DNA of 64,000 bases from a virus. The position numbers were made by a program, and so were the translations under genes. The notes beneath the pieces are model-generated. The model made no database searches. It worked only from the letters and a program-made list of their open reading frames with translations, and was not told the origin of the DNA. The stretch spans positions 90,049 to 154,048 of IMG/VR virus record IMGVR_UViG_3300021420_000016; one strand, written 5' to 3'. Position 1 is the stretch's first letter. Every line of letters begins with the position of its first letter. Shown here in pieces: positions 1 to 7,816 of this stretch.

Positions 1-16
1 ATGCAGCGGAGTGCGG

Positions 17-583
17 TCATGCCGGGATCTCCCACAGAACGCCCTGCGAGGCGGGCGGCGACTTGACTGGTACTGGCGTGGCCCGTACCAGCTCGGCGGC
101 CGGCATAGGCGTGCTGCGACGGCTGATTTTTCGGCCGGGCAACTGCTGATACACCCACAGGCCACCCTTAGTGAACCCCACATGCGACCACCCGGCGCGC
201 AGGTAGCACCAGCCTGGAATCTCCTTAGGCTTGGTCTTGCGCGGGTCAATGAAACTGACGATGCCCAGCTCGGGTACATCGGGCCACTCGGCACGCGTGT
301 GGGCGACCGCCCAACGGATGAGGTCCGATGCAAGGTGCGGGGAATCCTCTCGGCGGAACAAGCTATTCACCCACGCCCCCCCCCCCCATGCGTGCTTGAC
401 GTACTGCGCGTACGGCCAGGAGGTGACCCACACCGCCGAACGGTCTTCGGTGAGCAGCACGAAGCAGCTACCCGGCGGGACGAACTGCGGCGAGCCCGGC
501 TTCTGCCGGTTGTAATGCCGGTCGGCGAGTGGCAGCGCGGCGGGGTCTGCTCGATGGGAGCGCAGCCAGGGGGAGCCGGTCAC
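17..583 (-). CDS. GNAT/Mom-like phage-type protein containing a G12 tract
   Basis: 188 residues. The GTG start overlaps the stop of the methyltransferase by GTGA, and this is the last gene of the dnaB operon in the window. The conserved block begins with DRHYNRQKPGSPQFVPPG; later come a SLFRRE segment, a VSFIDP strand and an AGW..VGFTKGG segment. That pattern resembles acyltransferase-fold proteins such as the Mu Mom DNA-modification enzyme and unnamed actinophage homologues (inference from memory, not a search). A run of 12 G encodes consecutive glycines near residue 66, so tract-length changes would switch the gene off. Modification of DNA alongside the neighbouring methyltransferase is a guess; the gene itself is convincing. 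Confidence 0.8.
   Translation of the reverse strand: MTGSPWLRSHRADPAALPLADRHYNRQKPGSPQFVPPGSCFVLLTEDRSAVWVTSWPYAQYVKHAWGGGAWVNSLFRREDSPHLASDLIRWAVAHTRAEWPDVPELGIVSFIDPRKTKPKEIPGWCYLRAGWSHVGFTKGGLWVYQQLPGRKISRRSTPMPAAELVRATPVPVKSPPASQGVLWEIPA
376..387 (-). repeat. G12 homopolymer inside the GNAT/Mom-like gene
   Basis: Twelve consecutive C on the plus strand (G on the coding strand). They encode glycines between HAW and AWVNS. The present length keeps the frame open. Confidence 0.95.
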
Positions 584-1089
584 AGCAGCACCTCCTGCGC
601 TAGCACGGTGGCCATGACGCCAGTACCGGGGAACAGGTCATCAAGCGTGTCCTCGCTGCCGATGTAGCCGAGCAGGTCGAGCACCCATCGGCAGAAGGGG
701 GGGGGGGGCTTAGCGCCAGTCAGCCCGCGCTTGAGCGTGATGACCTGGCTGAGGTGATCCCGGCCGACTGGTGCACCGGCCTTGGAGCTATCCCGCCCGG
801 GCCGGAAAAGGACGGGCTCCCAGGTGTAGGCGATGCGGACGTTCCGCTTGAATGCCGCGAACGGCTTGACCCAGGCCGCGACGCGGACACCGGCGGGCGC
901 GAGGGGCAGCAACTCTTGCAGTGAGGTAGACGAGCAACTGTAGGCCCAGCCGTCGTATTCACGGTCGAGGCGCAGCATTAGCGCTTCGTGCTCGTCTGTC
1001 TCATCCCAGCAGCCCCACGGCTCCTGGTGCCGGTGCTCGTACCGGCGGCAGCACCCAAGGTAGGGCGGGTCGGCGTAGGCGAACTTCAT
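580..1089 (-). CDS. Site-specific DNA methyltransferase (DPPY type)
   Basis: 169 residues. The start is the ATG that overlaps the upstream HTH gene by ATGA; the frame is open further upstream but that part only shadows the HTH gene. The protein begins with a short strand followed by ADPPYLG (catalytic DPPY, motif IV). Near the C-terminus is DLFPGTG, matching the SAM-binding FxGxG motif. This order is that of compact phage N6-adenine or N4-cytosine methyltransferases. The segment before the last motif (AKPPPPFCRW) is encoded by a 12-nt G tract. No restriction enzyme is adjacent, so it is probably an orphan protective or epigenetic enzyme. Target sequence unknown. Confidence 0.88.
   Translation of the reverse strand: MKFAYADPPYLGCCRRYEHRHQEPWGCWDETDEHEALMLRLDREYDGWAYSCSSTSLQELLPLAPAGVRVAAWVKPFAAFKRNVRIAYTWEPVLFRPGRDSSKAGAPVGRDHLSQVITLKRGLTGAKPPPPFCRWVLDLLGYIGSEDTLDDLFPGTGVMATVLAQEVLL
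697..708 (-). repeat. Homopolymer of 12 inside the methyltransferase gene
   Basis: Twelve G on the plus strand (C on the coding strand) encode four prolines near residue 128, just before the SAM-binding motif. The length keeps the frame. It lies about 310 bp from the equal-length tract in the next gene. Confidence 0.95.
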
Positions 1090-1961
1090 GCTGCCACTTC
1101 CTGCTTCCGGGTGGTGGCATGGGCCGCCCGGGCCAGGGCCGTGTTGAGCGTGTCCCGTCTCAACCCGAGGCGTTCCGCGATCTGCCGGCGCACCAGTTCC
1201 GGCGCCACTGCGCGGAGCGGGTGCGAGGCCTCCAGTTCGGCGTAGTCGGCGGCGAGCTCGGCGGAGGGAGTGGATTTCTTGCGCCGCCACCCGACTGGGG
1301 CCGGGGTGTCCGGGTTGTCGATCTCGTCGTCGTCCCAGGCCATCGGGACCGGCCAGTTGTTCCGTTCGGCGCGCCTGCGGGCCATGGTGGCGGCTCTGCG
1401 CTGTCCCGGCGTGGCCGTAGGGGGAGGCTGATCCCACAACTGGTCGTAGGCGGCGCACATGCCCCGTGCGACGCGGGCGGTGACCATGGTTACCCGGCCG
1501 GAGACGATCGCTTCCAGGTGGTCGTGGCACATGGGCACTAGCGGGGCGATGCCTGTCCCGGTGTGCCCGCGGGCGATCAGCGCCTGGGCGCGCCGGCGGG
1601 TACCCGTGGCGTCTGTCGCGGCCCCGGCGGCGAGGGCGGCGGCCGGGTCGGCGAGAACCGTTCCGGCGGCGCGGGTGATCTGCGCGGCGTTGTGTGCGGT
1701 GACTGCGGGCTGCCCGCAGTACATCAGCCGGCTCAGTGTCGAGTAGGGGACGCCGGACAGTTCGGCGAACCTTCGCAGGCCGATTCCCGCGTCCATGCAC
1801 CGGCGGACGAGGGCGCGGGCTGGAGTGGCGTCAGTAGTGGTGTAGGGGGGCTTGGCTAGGGTGGCGTTCACGGCCGGGTTCCTTCTTAGGGTAGGGACTG
1901 GGCTGAGGGCCGGCGGCACGTGTACAGCGTGCGGCCGGCCCGTGGTCATGGTGGCGGTCAT
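1086..1961 (-). CDS. Helix-turn-helix DNA-binding protein
   Basis: 291 residues, ATGA overlap with dnaB upstream and with the methyltransferase downstream. Residues about 55-100 (GLRRFAELSGVPYSTLSRLM and following) read as a Cro/XRE-type helix-turn-helix. A second helical region near the C-terminus (ELVRRQIAERLGLRRDTLNT) looks like another DNA-binding helix pair. The middle is Ala/Arg rich. Position between helicase and methyltransferase suggests an accessory replication or regulatory protein. No specific family recognised. Confidence 0.8.
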   Translation of the reverse strand: MTATMTTGRPHAVHVPPALSPVPTLRRNPAVNATLAKPPYTTTDATPARALVRRCMDAGIGLRRFAELSGVPYSTLSRLMYCGQPAVTAHNAAQITRAAGTVLADPAAALAAGAATDATGTRRRAQALIARGHTGTGIAPLVPMCHDHLEAIVSGRVTMVTARVARGMCAAYDQLWDQPPPTATPGQRRAATMARRRAERNNWPVPMAWDDDEIDNPDTPAPVGWRRKKSTPSAELAADYAELEASHPLRAVAPELVRRQIAERLGLRRDTLNTALARAAHATTRKQEVAA

Positions 1962-3355
1962 TTGGGACTCGCCGGAACGTGCTTGCCGCTGGCCGTCCAG
2001 TTGTCACTGGCCATGTCAACAAAGCGGCTGTAGTGTCCCTGGAATGCGACGGTCACTGTCGCCATCGGGCCGTTCCGGTGCTTGGCGATAATAAGGTCCG
2101 CTTCCCCGGTCCGGGGTGAGTCCGTTTCGTGCATATCCTCGCGGTAAAGGAGGATTACGACGTCCGGGTCTTGTTCCAAACTGCCCGATTCGCGTAGATC
2201 TGAGAGCAATGGGCGTTTATCACTGCGCATTTCCGGGCCCCGATTGAGCTGGGAGATAGCGACCACCGGCACGTGAAGCTCCTTGGCCAGCAGCTTCAGC
2301 GACCGGGAGATGTCCGACACCTCCTGCTGCCGGTTCTCCACCCGCCGGCCGGGGGTGCTCATCAACTGCAGGTAGTCCACGATCACCAGCCGCAGGTCGT
2401 GGCGCATCTTCAGCCGCCGGCACTTCGCCCGGATCTCCATCAGGGACATGTTCGGCGAGTCGTCGATGAACAGCGGCGCGCCGGCGATCTCCTCCATGCA
2501 CTGGGCGAGCCGGGCCCAGTCCTTTTCGGTCAACTGGCCGGTCCGCATTGCGTGCAATGGCACCCGCGCCTCCGCCGACAGTAGCCGCATGGTGATCTCG
2601 TTGCGGGTCATCTCCAGGCTGAAGATCGCCGTCGCGAGACCGTGCTTGATCGCCGCCGACCTGGCAAAATCTCCACCTAGCGTCGACTTGCCTGCGCCGG
2701 GCCTTGCGGCCACGACCACCATCTGCCCTGGGTGCAGTCCGTGTGTCAGGGAGTCCAGGTCGAGGAATCCGGTCGGCACGCCGGTGAGTGCGCCGCCGTT
2801 AGCGCCGATCGCCTCGACCTCGTCCATGGCGCCGGGGAGGATTTCGGCCAGTGACAGGTAGTCCTCCCCCGCCCGCCGGTCGGCGACCGCGTACAGTGCC
2901 GTTTCGGCCCGGTCGAGCATGTCGTCGGCGTCGGCGGTGGCGTCGTAGCCGAACTGGGCGATGCGGGTGCCCGCTTCGGCGAGGCGGCGCAGGATCGCCT
3001 TCTCCCGGACGATCCGCGCGTAGTACCCGGCATTGGCGGCGGTGGGTACTGACGCGAACAGGGTGTGCAGGTACCCGGCGCCGCCCGCCCTTAGGAGGGT
3101 GCCCTCTTTGCCCATCAGGTCGGCGACCGTGACCGCGTCGGCGGGCTCGCCGCGGGAGTACAGGTCCAGGATTGCCTCGTGCACCATCTGGTGCGCCGGG
3201 CGGTAGTGGTCGAGCGGCCCGATGATCTCGATGACATCCGCGATGGCGTCTTTCGACATGAGCATGCCGCCGAGGACGCACTGTTCCGCGGCGAGGTCAT
3301 GCGGCGGGATGCGCTCGAACCCGGGTGGCGGCGCGACGTCTGCCAGGGCGCTCAT
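1958..3355 (-). CDS. dnaB: Replicative DNA helicase DnaB
   Basis: 465 residues, full length for the family. An N-terminal DnaB domain (about residues 15-120, with EQCVLGGML) is followed by a RecA-like ATPase domain. Walker A is ARPGAGKS (about 217-224) and Walker B is LVIVDYLQL (about 323-331); SQLNRG and the DLRESGSLEQDPDVV segment follow. It would unwind the element's DNA as a hexamer at the fork. The ATG overlaps the stop of the preceding replisome-organiser-like gene by ATGA, so loading factor and helicase are translationally coupled. This is an element-borne paralogue placed with other phage-type replication genes. Confidence 0.97.
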   Translation of the reverse strand: MSALADVAPPPGFERIPPHDLAAEQCVLGGMLMSKDAIADVIEIIGPLDHYRPAHQMVHEAILDLYSRGEPADAVTVADLMGKEGTLLRAGGAGYLHTLFASVPTAANAGYYARIVREKAILRRLAEAGTRIAQFGYDATADADDMLDRAETALYAVADRRAGEDYLSLAEILPGAMDEVEAIGANGGALTGVPTGFLDLDSLTHGLHPGQMVVVAARPGAGKSTLGGDFARSAAIKHGLATAIFSLEMTRNEITMRLLSAEARVPLHAMRTGQLTEKDWARLAQCMEEIAGAPLFIDDSPNMSLMEIRAKCRRLKMRHDLRLVIVDYLQLMSTPGRRVENRQQEVSDISRSLKLLAKELHVPVVAISQLNRGPEMRSDKRPLLSDLRESGSLEQDPDVVILLYREDMHETDSPRTGEADLIIAKHRNGPMATVTVAFQGHYSRFVDMASDNWTASGKHVPASPK

Positions 3356-4431
3356 GACACGGCTGCTTTCCTGTCAGCGGCGCAGGATGGGCATTCGGAT
3401 CCGGCCGCATGGCTGACGTGATGGTCCGGGCAGGTCACCTTCGGCCTGGGCGGCGGCGCGGTCCGGTCGCGGGCAGCCGCCCACCAGTAACCGTCGGCGT
3501 GCAGGCCGCCGGGAGAGTGTGATCTTTCATCGGCAGCGCGGATCAGCGCGGCAGCGCGGATCAGCGGCCAAGGGCGATCGAGGGTGTCGCGGTGGCACAG
3601 GGACTCGCGGATTGACCGTTCCGACCAGTCCGGGCGGATGGTGCGGATGGTGCCGACCAGTGCGCTGACCTCGCCGTCTGAGGGGGTTTCCTGGACTAGG
3701 CCCCCCTCCCCCGTTTGGGCGCCGGGAAGGCCGAACGGGACCATGGGCGACTGGGCCCAGCTTGCGCCGGGGGCGGGGGGATTGGGGCCAGGGGCGAGGG
3801 GCTTTCTTAGGGATCCACCGTTATTTCTCCCCTTCCCCCTGGCCCCCTGGGCACCGGGTAGGACACGGAGGTCGGCAGGGGCATCAGCCGGGCGCTCCGC
3901 ACGGTGGTCAGCAACCCCCTCCGCATGGCCCTGCGGAGGGGGGTCGGCAGGGCCCTGTGGGAGGGCATGGGCAAGGCGGGCGGGAAGGGCGTCCAGCAGG
4001 GCGATTACAGGTTCACGGGTCTTGTTGGTCAGTTCCTTCAAGGGAAGCCGGCCCAGTTCGCGGAAGATCACGGCGCGCAGCGTCGCCGATTCCACGCGCG
4101 CCGCGTCGGCGATGGCGATGGCTAGCACCTTCGGCTGCTTCCAGACCTCGTCGTTGCGGATCAAGGTGCGGATCAGCAACTCCCCGGTGTCCTCGTCCGC
4201 GATCGTGAACCGGGCTGCGCAGGTGTACTTCAGTGCGGCCGCGAGCGTCTCCTGGTCCCAGCCGATCCGGCGGGCCCACAGCCGCAGGTTGATCGTGATG
4301 ACGCCGCAGTGGCGTAGCTCCGGCTGGGCCAGCAGCATCTGGTAGAGGTTTTTCCCGTCCGGGTGCAGAGCGCGCCAGTCGTCGTCGTCGGTCCACATGG
4401 ACGCCTTGAGGCGCGCCTCGGTCCGCGGCAT
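3352..4431 (-). CDS. Replisome organiser / helicase-loader-like protein
   Basis: 359 residues. The first 120 residues (WTDDDDWRALHPDGKNLYQML, then TINLRLWARRIGW and a fungible helical stretch) resemble the winged-helix N-domain of phage replication initiators placed before dnaB. The middle is Gly/Pro rich and disordered. The tail has CPDHH...CPSC, a possible zinc site. First main gene of the dnaB operon, so initiator or helicase loader is the natural role (inference from position). A short upstream ORF ends in TGATG at its start codon. Confidence 0.82.
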   Translation of the reverse strand: MPRTEARLKASMWTDDDDWRALHPDGKNLYQMLLAQPELRHCGVITINLRLWARRIGWDQETLAAALKYTCAARFTIADEDTGELLIRTLIRNDEVWKQPKVLAIAIADAARVESATLRAVIFRELGRLPLKELTNKTREPVIALLDALPARLAHALPQGPADPPPQGHAEGVADHRAERPADAPADLRVLPGAQGARGKGRNNGGSLRKPLAPGPNPPAPGASWAQSPMVPFGLPGAQTGEGGLVQETPSDGEVSALVGTIRTIRPDWSERSIRESLCHRDTLDRPWPLIRAAALIRAADERSHSPGGLHADGYWWAAARDRTAPPPRPKVTCPDHHVSHAAGSECPSCAADRKAAVS

Positions 4432-4472
4432 CAGACCTCGCCGCCTTCGGTGATGCGCTGGGGGATGGCCAC
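4431..4472 (-). CDS. Possible 13-residue leader peptide of the dnaB operon
   Basis: GTG start about 12 nt after GGAAAGG; the stop overlaps the next start as TGATG. The peptide reads MAIPQRITEGGEV. It could couple translation to the replisome-organiser gene. Very short, so support is only the ribosome site and the overlap. Confidence 0.3.
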   Translation of the reverse strand: MAIPQRITEGGEV

Positions 4473-4544
4473 GTTGCGGGCCACCTTTCCGGGGTCTCGT
4501 TGTGCAGTTAACTCACTACGCACCGGCAAGGGCGCTCTGTCCGG

Positions 4545-4573
4545 ACTCTAGTCCGACAATAATACGGTTGCAA
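4545..4573 (-). promoter_or_regulatory. Predicted promoter of the dnaB operon with a dyad over the -10
   Basis: On the minus strand TTGCAA (-35), a 17-bp spacer and TAGAGT (-10) are present. The -10 lies inside a perfect 14-bp dyad, CGGACT-CT-AGTCCG (4542-4555), which could be a repressor operator. The leader would be about 100 nt. Confidence 0.42.
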
Positions 4574-4625
4574 GTCTGTACTGGGGACTACTTTCAGGTA
4601 TGACACAGTGGTACGATTGCCCCAA

Positions 4626-4646
4626 GTCATGACCGGACGTCATGAC
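4626..4646. repeat. Tandem palindrome GTCATGAC x2
   Basis: Two copies of the self-complementary octamer GTCATGAC, 13 bp apart start to start, lie just upstream of the plus-strand gene and behind the dnaB promoter. Likely a protein-binding site in a divergent control region. Confidence 0.5.
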
Positions 4647-4670
4647 CCATGGCCCTGAACTCCGAGGAGC

Positions 4671-4949
4671 GTGGACGAGTTGACCGACCCGCTGAACGAC
4701 TTGCTGGCCGAGCTTGCCCGCGATGCCGCCGAGGTCGAGGAGTACGACCCGAAGGCGGAGGCAGCCCGGCAGCGCATCCGGGACAAGCTCCCCCAAGCCC
4801 GCGCGCTTGGCGCCGGCCCAGCGGAACTGGAGCGCGCGATCCGCGGCATCTACACCGCGAAGTCCATCAGCCGCTGGACCGACGAGTCCGCACCCGGGGA
4901 CCAGCGCCGCGGCCGCCGCAAGCGCAACGGCGCACCCGTCGCCGCCTGA
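4671..4949 (+). CDS. Small charged protein, possible DNA-binding
   Basis: 92 residues from a GTG start, with GAGGAG very close upstream; a TTG three codons further would have better spacing. Acidic N-terminus, then helices (AARQRIRDKL, GPAELERAIRGIYTAKSISRWT) that could form a helix-turn-helix, and an Arg-rich tail. It is transcribed divergently from the dnaB operon and convergently with the Dcm gene, so it may be a local regulator. No family recognised. Confidence 0.65.
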   Translation: MDELTDPLNDLLAELARDAAEVEEYDPKAEAARQRIRDKLPQARALGAGPAELERAIRGIYTAKSISRWTDESAPGDQRRGRRKRNGAPVAA

Positions 4950-4972
4950 TCTCGCACTCCCCCAGCCCGCCA

Positions 4973-6292
4973 TCACGCTGCCGTCTCCTGTAGCTGAGCC
5001 GGCGTCGCCTGCCGCTGGATGCCTGCCGCCATGGTGATCACGTGCTGGGCTAGCAGGGGCGGCATTGCGTTGCCGACCTGCTGGAACTGCTTGGTTTGGC
5101 TCCCCCGCCATGGATAGTCCGGCGGGAACGACTGGAGGACCGCAGCCTCCTGGACGGTGATCCGCACCGGCTCGGCCCGCAGCTCACCCGGGCCAGGTTC
5201 ATGTACCCACGCCGCCCAGTTGGACCGGCCACCGAAGAACAGCGTCCCTGCGGGCTCGTCCAGTGACCGCGTGCAAGCGTTGTTGTTGTTGTTGTTGTTG
5301 CGGAAGACCCACTGGCCAGCTCTCTGCGCGGCCGCGAGTGCGTCGCGGTCCCGGTGCCCGAACGGTTCAGCACCACCGGTGGCGGTCCCGCCGGCGGTGA
5401 CCGTCGGCGCCGGCCGGCCGGTCGCCCCCCAGCCAAGGACTTTCTCCATGGACACCCACGGGGTGCCCCACAGTTGCTCGCCGCCGCGCGGATCGTAATG
5501 CACTGGCGGCGGGCAGGACACGGGACGCGAGCGTGAGGCGATCAGGATGGCGCGTTGCCGGGTCTGCGGCACGCCATAGTCGGCGGCGTTGAGCTTCCCG
5601 CACCAGGTGCTGTAGCCGGCCTTCTGCAGTTCGTCTGCATACACCTGCCACAGGGGCAGCACGGCCGGCACCTGCTCCAGCGCCACCCATTCGGGCTGGC
5701 CGGCGTAGATGAACCGGGCCGGCTCAAGGACCAGGGAAGCCGACCGGACAGCGTCCCAGATCTTCGCCGATCGCTGAGCGCGGGTCAGGTGCGAGCCAGG
5801 CGGCGCGCTCGCCATGTCGCGCAGGCGCTTGTGGGGGGAGTTCCTTCGGGCCAGCAGTTTCCGCTTCCATGCCTGCTGGCGCTTGCGCCGCCATGCCTCG
5901 GCGGTCATCTGCGGGGTAGGTGATCCACCTAGCCACCCGGCCAGCCGCAGGGTGGTGACCATCTCTCGCCGCCGCCGTGCCCGGGTCGCCTGGCCAGCGA
6001 ACTGGTCCCGTATCCCGTCGGCGAGAATGGCGATCACCCCGAGCCCGGCGCCCAGGCCGGCCATGCTGAACACGATGCACGGCGGGCTGTGACATTGACC
6101 CCAAGTCTTCCTGGCTAGTCCTTCGACCGGGAAGGCGCTCATATCGGCGTGAATGGTCAGGTGGCCTGCAGCGGCGCGGGTGGCGCAGGCGGTGGCGTCC
6201 CGTTCAATGCCGATCGAGCGCAGGCCGAGCATGCGGAGCGCCTCGTCCCAGCCGCCGGGACCACCGAATCCGTCCAACACAAGGTCGCTCAC
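4973..6292 (-). CDS. DNA cytosine-C5 methyltransferase (Dcm type)
   Basis: 439 residues; the GTG start overlaps the RusA-like stop (GTGA). Motif I FGGPGGW (about 9-15), catalytic Cys in SPPC (about 72), EQVP (about 206) in place of the usual ENV, QTRQR (about 243) and a C-terminal block ending QVGNAMPP are all present, so the enzyme should be active. A long Arg-rich insert separates motifs IV and VI. Seven consecutive Asn (about 331-337), encoded by a GTT/AAC repeat, lie in the target-recognition region. Last gene of the recombination operon and without a restriction partner: probably a protective or orphan methylase. Confidence 0.93.
   Translation of the reverse strand: MSDLVLDGFGGPGGWDEALRMLGLRSIGIERDATACATRAAAGHLTIHADMSAFPVEGLARKTWGQCHSPPCIVFSMAGLGAGLGVIAILADGIRDQFAGQATRARRRREMVTTLRLAGWLGGSPTPQMTAEAWRRKRQQAWKRKLLARRNSPHKRLRDMASAPPGSHLTRAQRSAKIWDAVRSASLVLEPARFIYAGQPEWVALEQVPAVLPLWQVYADELQKAGYSTWCGKLNAADYGVPQTRQRAILIASRSRPVSCPPPVHYDPRGGEQLWGTPWVSMEKVLGWGATGRPAPTVTAGGTATGGAEPFGHRDRDALAAAQRAGQWVFRNNNNNNNACTRSLDEPAGTLFFGGRSNWAAWVHEPGPGELRAEPVRITVQEAAVLQSFPPDYPWRGSQTKQFQQVGNAMPPLLAQHVITMAAGIQRQATPAQLQETAA
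5279..5300 (-). repeat. Trinucleotide microsatellite, seven AAC codons in Dcm
   Basis: (GTT)7 plus one G on the plus strand, read as seven AAC (Asn) codons. Length changes by whole units would alter the linker in the target-recognition region without breaking the frame. Confidence 0.97.
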
Positions 6293-6933
6293 AACGTCAC
6301 CTCGGTGATGTGCAGGGTCACCTGGCCGCGGGGGCAAGTGCCGGGCAGTAGTTCGTAGGTGACCCGCCGGACGTGCTTGCGGCTGTCACCACCGCCGAAT
6401 ACCCCCGTGTCCGCGATGCCATCGATCAGATGCTTACCGGTGGGCGCGAGGTTCTCACTGTCCTCAATCCGCGCCGCGGCGAAGGGGTGACGGTCTTTGC
6501 GCCGCCTCGGTGGCGGCAGGTAGGTGACATGGATGTCGGCGCGGTGGATCAGTGGCAGGCGGCTGCTCCTCGCCGCAATCCCTCCGTGTTGCCGGAGCGT
6601 CTTGATGATCTCCGCTTTCGGGTGGAGGGACAGCCGGTTGTTGGCGGTGAGCAGTTCCATGCCGGCCGGGAACTGGATCGTCCACGTCCTGGGGTCACCG
6701 GCCGGCGCGCTTCCACCAGACACGCCGGCCGGCGACGTTTTCAGAGCCCCGCGGGGGCCAGCGGCAGGCCGGCCTGCCCGCGGGGCCTGCTCTCCTCGCG
6801 GGGATCGCCTGGGGGGCGCGGAGGAGAGCGCTGCGCCAGCCCCGATCGGGGAGCCGGGGGGCGCAGCAGGCACCACCAGCCGCGCGGCGGGCGCGGCCCT
6901 GGTGGTGCGTCTTGGGGTCCGGGTGGTGGTCAC
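6289..6933 (-). CDS. RusA-like Holliday-junction resolvase
   Basis: 214 residues from a GTG overlapping the HD gene stop (GTGA). An Arg/Pro/Ala-rich, probably disordered N-terminal 75 residues precede the RusA-like domain: NNRLSLHPK, then DIHVTYLPPP, then ENLAPTGKHLIDGIADTGV...GGGDSRKHV, matching the acidic D-N-L and G-x-x-x-D pattern of the family. The family cleaves four-way junctions during phage recombination and replication. Placement between a nucleotide phosphohydrolase and a methylase, downstream of a nuclease, fits a recombination module. Confidence 0.8.
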   Translation of the reverse strand: MTTTRTPRRTTRAAPAARLVVPAAPPGSPIGAGAALSSAPPRRSPRGEQAPRAGRPAAGPRGALKTSPAGVSGGSAPAGDPRTWTIQFPAGMELLTANNRLSLHPKAEIIKTLRQHGGIAARSSRLPLIHRADIHVTYLPPPRRRKDRHPFAAARIEDSENLAPTGKHLIDGIADTGVFGGGDSRKHVRRVTYELLPGTCPRGQVTLHITEVTL

Positions 6934-7556
6934 GCCGCAATCTCCCGCCGTGCCACCAGGGCAATCACCCGGGAAACGAGTTCGGCCCGCAGATCCATCA
7001 GTGCCGTGAACTCGCCGACGTAGCGCTCCATGTCGCCGCGCTGCTGCTCGAACACTTCTGCCAGTTCGGCACTGCCCATGCCTTCCTCGCGCAGCCCCTG
7101 GGCTCCGTCGAGCAGGTGAACGATCTTTGGCAGGCATTTATCGAGACCGCGGACGAACCGGGCTTCGGGCAGTTCCTGCTCCTCGTAGAGGCGGACCATG
7201 AACGGCACCCATGGCAGCCGGCCGTGGAACTCCGCACTGATGCGCTCGATGGCTTCGTGCTCGCGGGCGGCTTTAGCTTTGCGCCCGGCGGCGTCGATGC
7301 GCAGCGTGGAGGTGTCCCCGGCGTAGACCTCGGGCATGTCGTGGATCAGCGCGAACTGGGCGATCAGGCCGATGTCGAGCCGGCCGTTGTACAAGGCCTG
7401 GGCGAGGGCTGGGGCGATCCACCCGAGCATGACCGTGTGGTCGGCGTCGGATTCCCGGGTCGCCCCGTCGGGGTGGTAGCAAGCGGTCCGGTCGATCTGG
7501 CCGAACGCCATCGCGAGCCGCCCAAGGTCAATCACGGCGTCCGCGAGCCCGCTCAT
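6930..7556 (-). CDS. YfbR-like HD-domain nucleotide phosphohydrolase
   Basis: 208 residues from an ATG overlapping the previous stop (ATGA). Metal-binding HD signature: H in ESDADHTVMLGW, HD in ALIHDMPEVYAGD, and a later Asp in RGLDKCLPK. This is the arrangement of the HD family that removes phosphate from dNMPs (YfbR), so it may adjust deoxynucleotide pools during element replication. Complete by length. Confidence 0.85.
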   Translation of the reverse strand: MSGLADAVIDLGRLAMAFGQIDRTACYHPDGATRESDADHTVMLGWIAPALAQALYNGRLDIGLIAQFALIHDMPEVYAGDTSTLRIDAAGRKAKAAREHEAIERISAEFHGRLPWVPFMVRLYEEQELPEARFVRGLDKCLPKIVHLLDGAQGLREEGMGSAELAEVFEQQRGDMERYVGEFTALMDLRAELVSRVIALVARREIAA

Positions 7557-7816
7557 GACACACGCGCCGGGAGGTCTTCGCTGCTCCATAGTGCCCCTTG
7601 GTCGGGGTGTGGCGTCTTGTCCAGTTCAGCCTCGCGTGCGGCCTTCTCGCGCAGTTCGTCCCGGAGGGACAGCATGCCCTGCCCTTCTGGGCACAACCCG
7701 GCGGGGCGGCGCTTGCGCGCGGCGGGTTCGCACTGATGGCAGCCTCTGCGGTGGTGCTGCCATGTCTCGTCGGCGTCGCGGGCGCTGGCCCGGGCCATGG
7801 TCGTCTCGTAGCTCAT
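7553..7816 (-). CDS. Small Cys-containing unknown protein
   Basis: 87 residues, with ATGA overlaps on both sides. Ribosome site GAAGGGA sits in the extended AGGCGAAGGGACACC context that recurs in the right half of the window. A CHQC...C cluster at about residues 23-40 could bind zinc; the C-terminal half is charged and helical (LRDELREKAAREAELDK). No family recognised. Confidence 0.75.
   Translation of the reverse strand: MSYETTMARASARDADETWQHHRRGCHQCEPAARKRRPAGLCPEGQGMLSLRDELREKAAREAELDKTPHPDQGALWSSEDLPARVS

Noticed and set aside
580-1800. A long frame upstream of the methyltransferase giving a 406-residue protein
   Set aside because: Its first 237 codons are an Arg/Pro-rich shadow of the HTH gene; the ATG at the ATGA overlap starts the recognisable DPPY methylase.
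2799-3281. Arg-rich frame antiphase to dnaB
   Set aside because: Typical GC-rich shadow with Arg/His/Pro composition, no ribosome site and complete overlap with dnaB.
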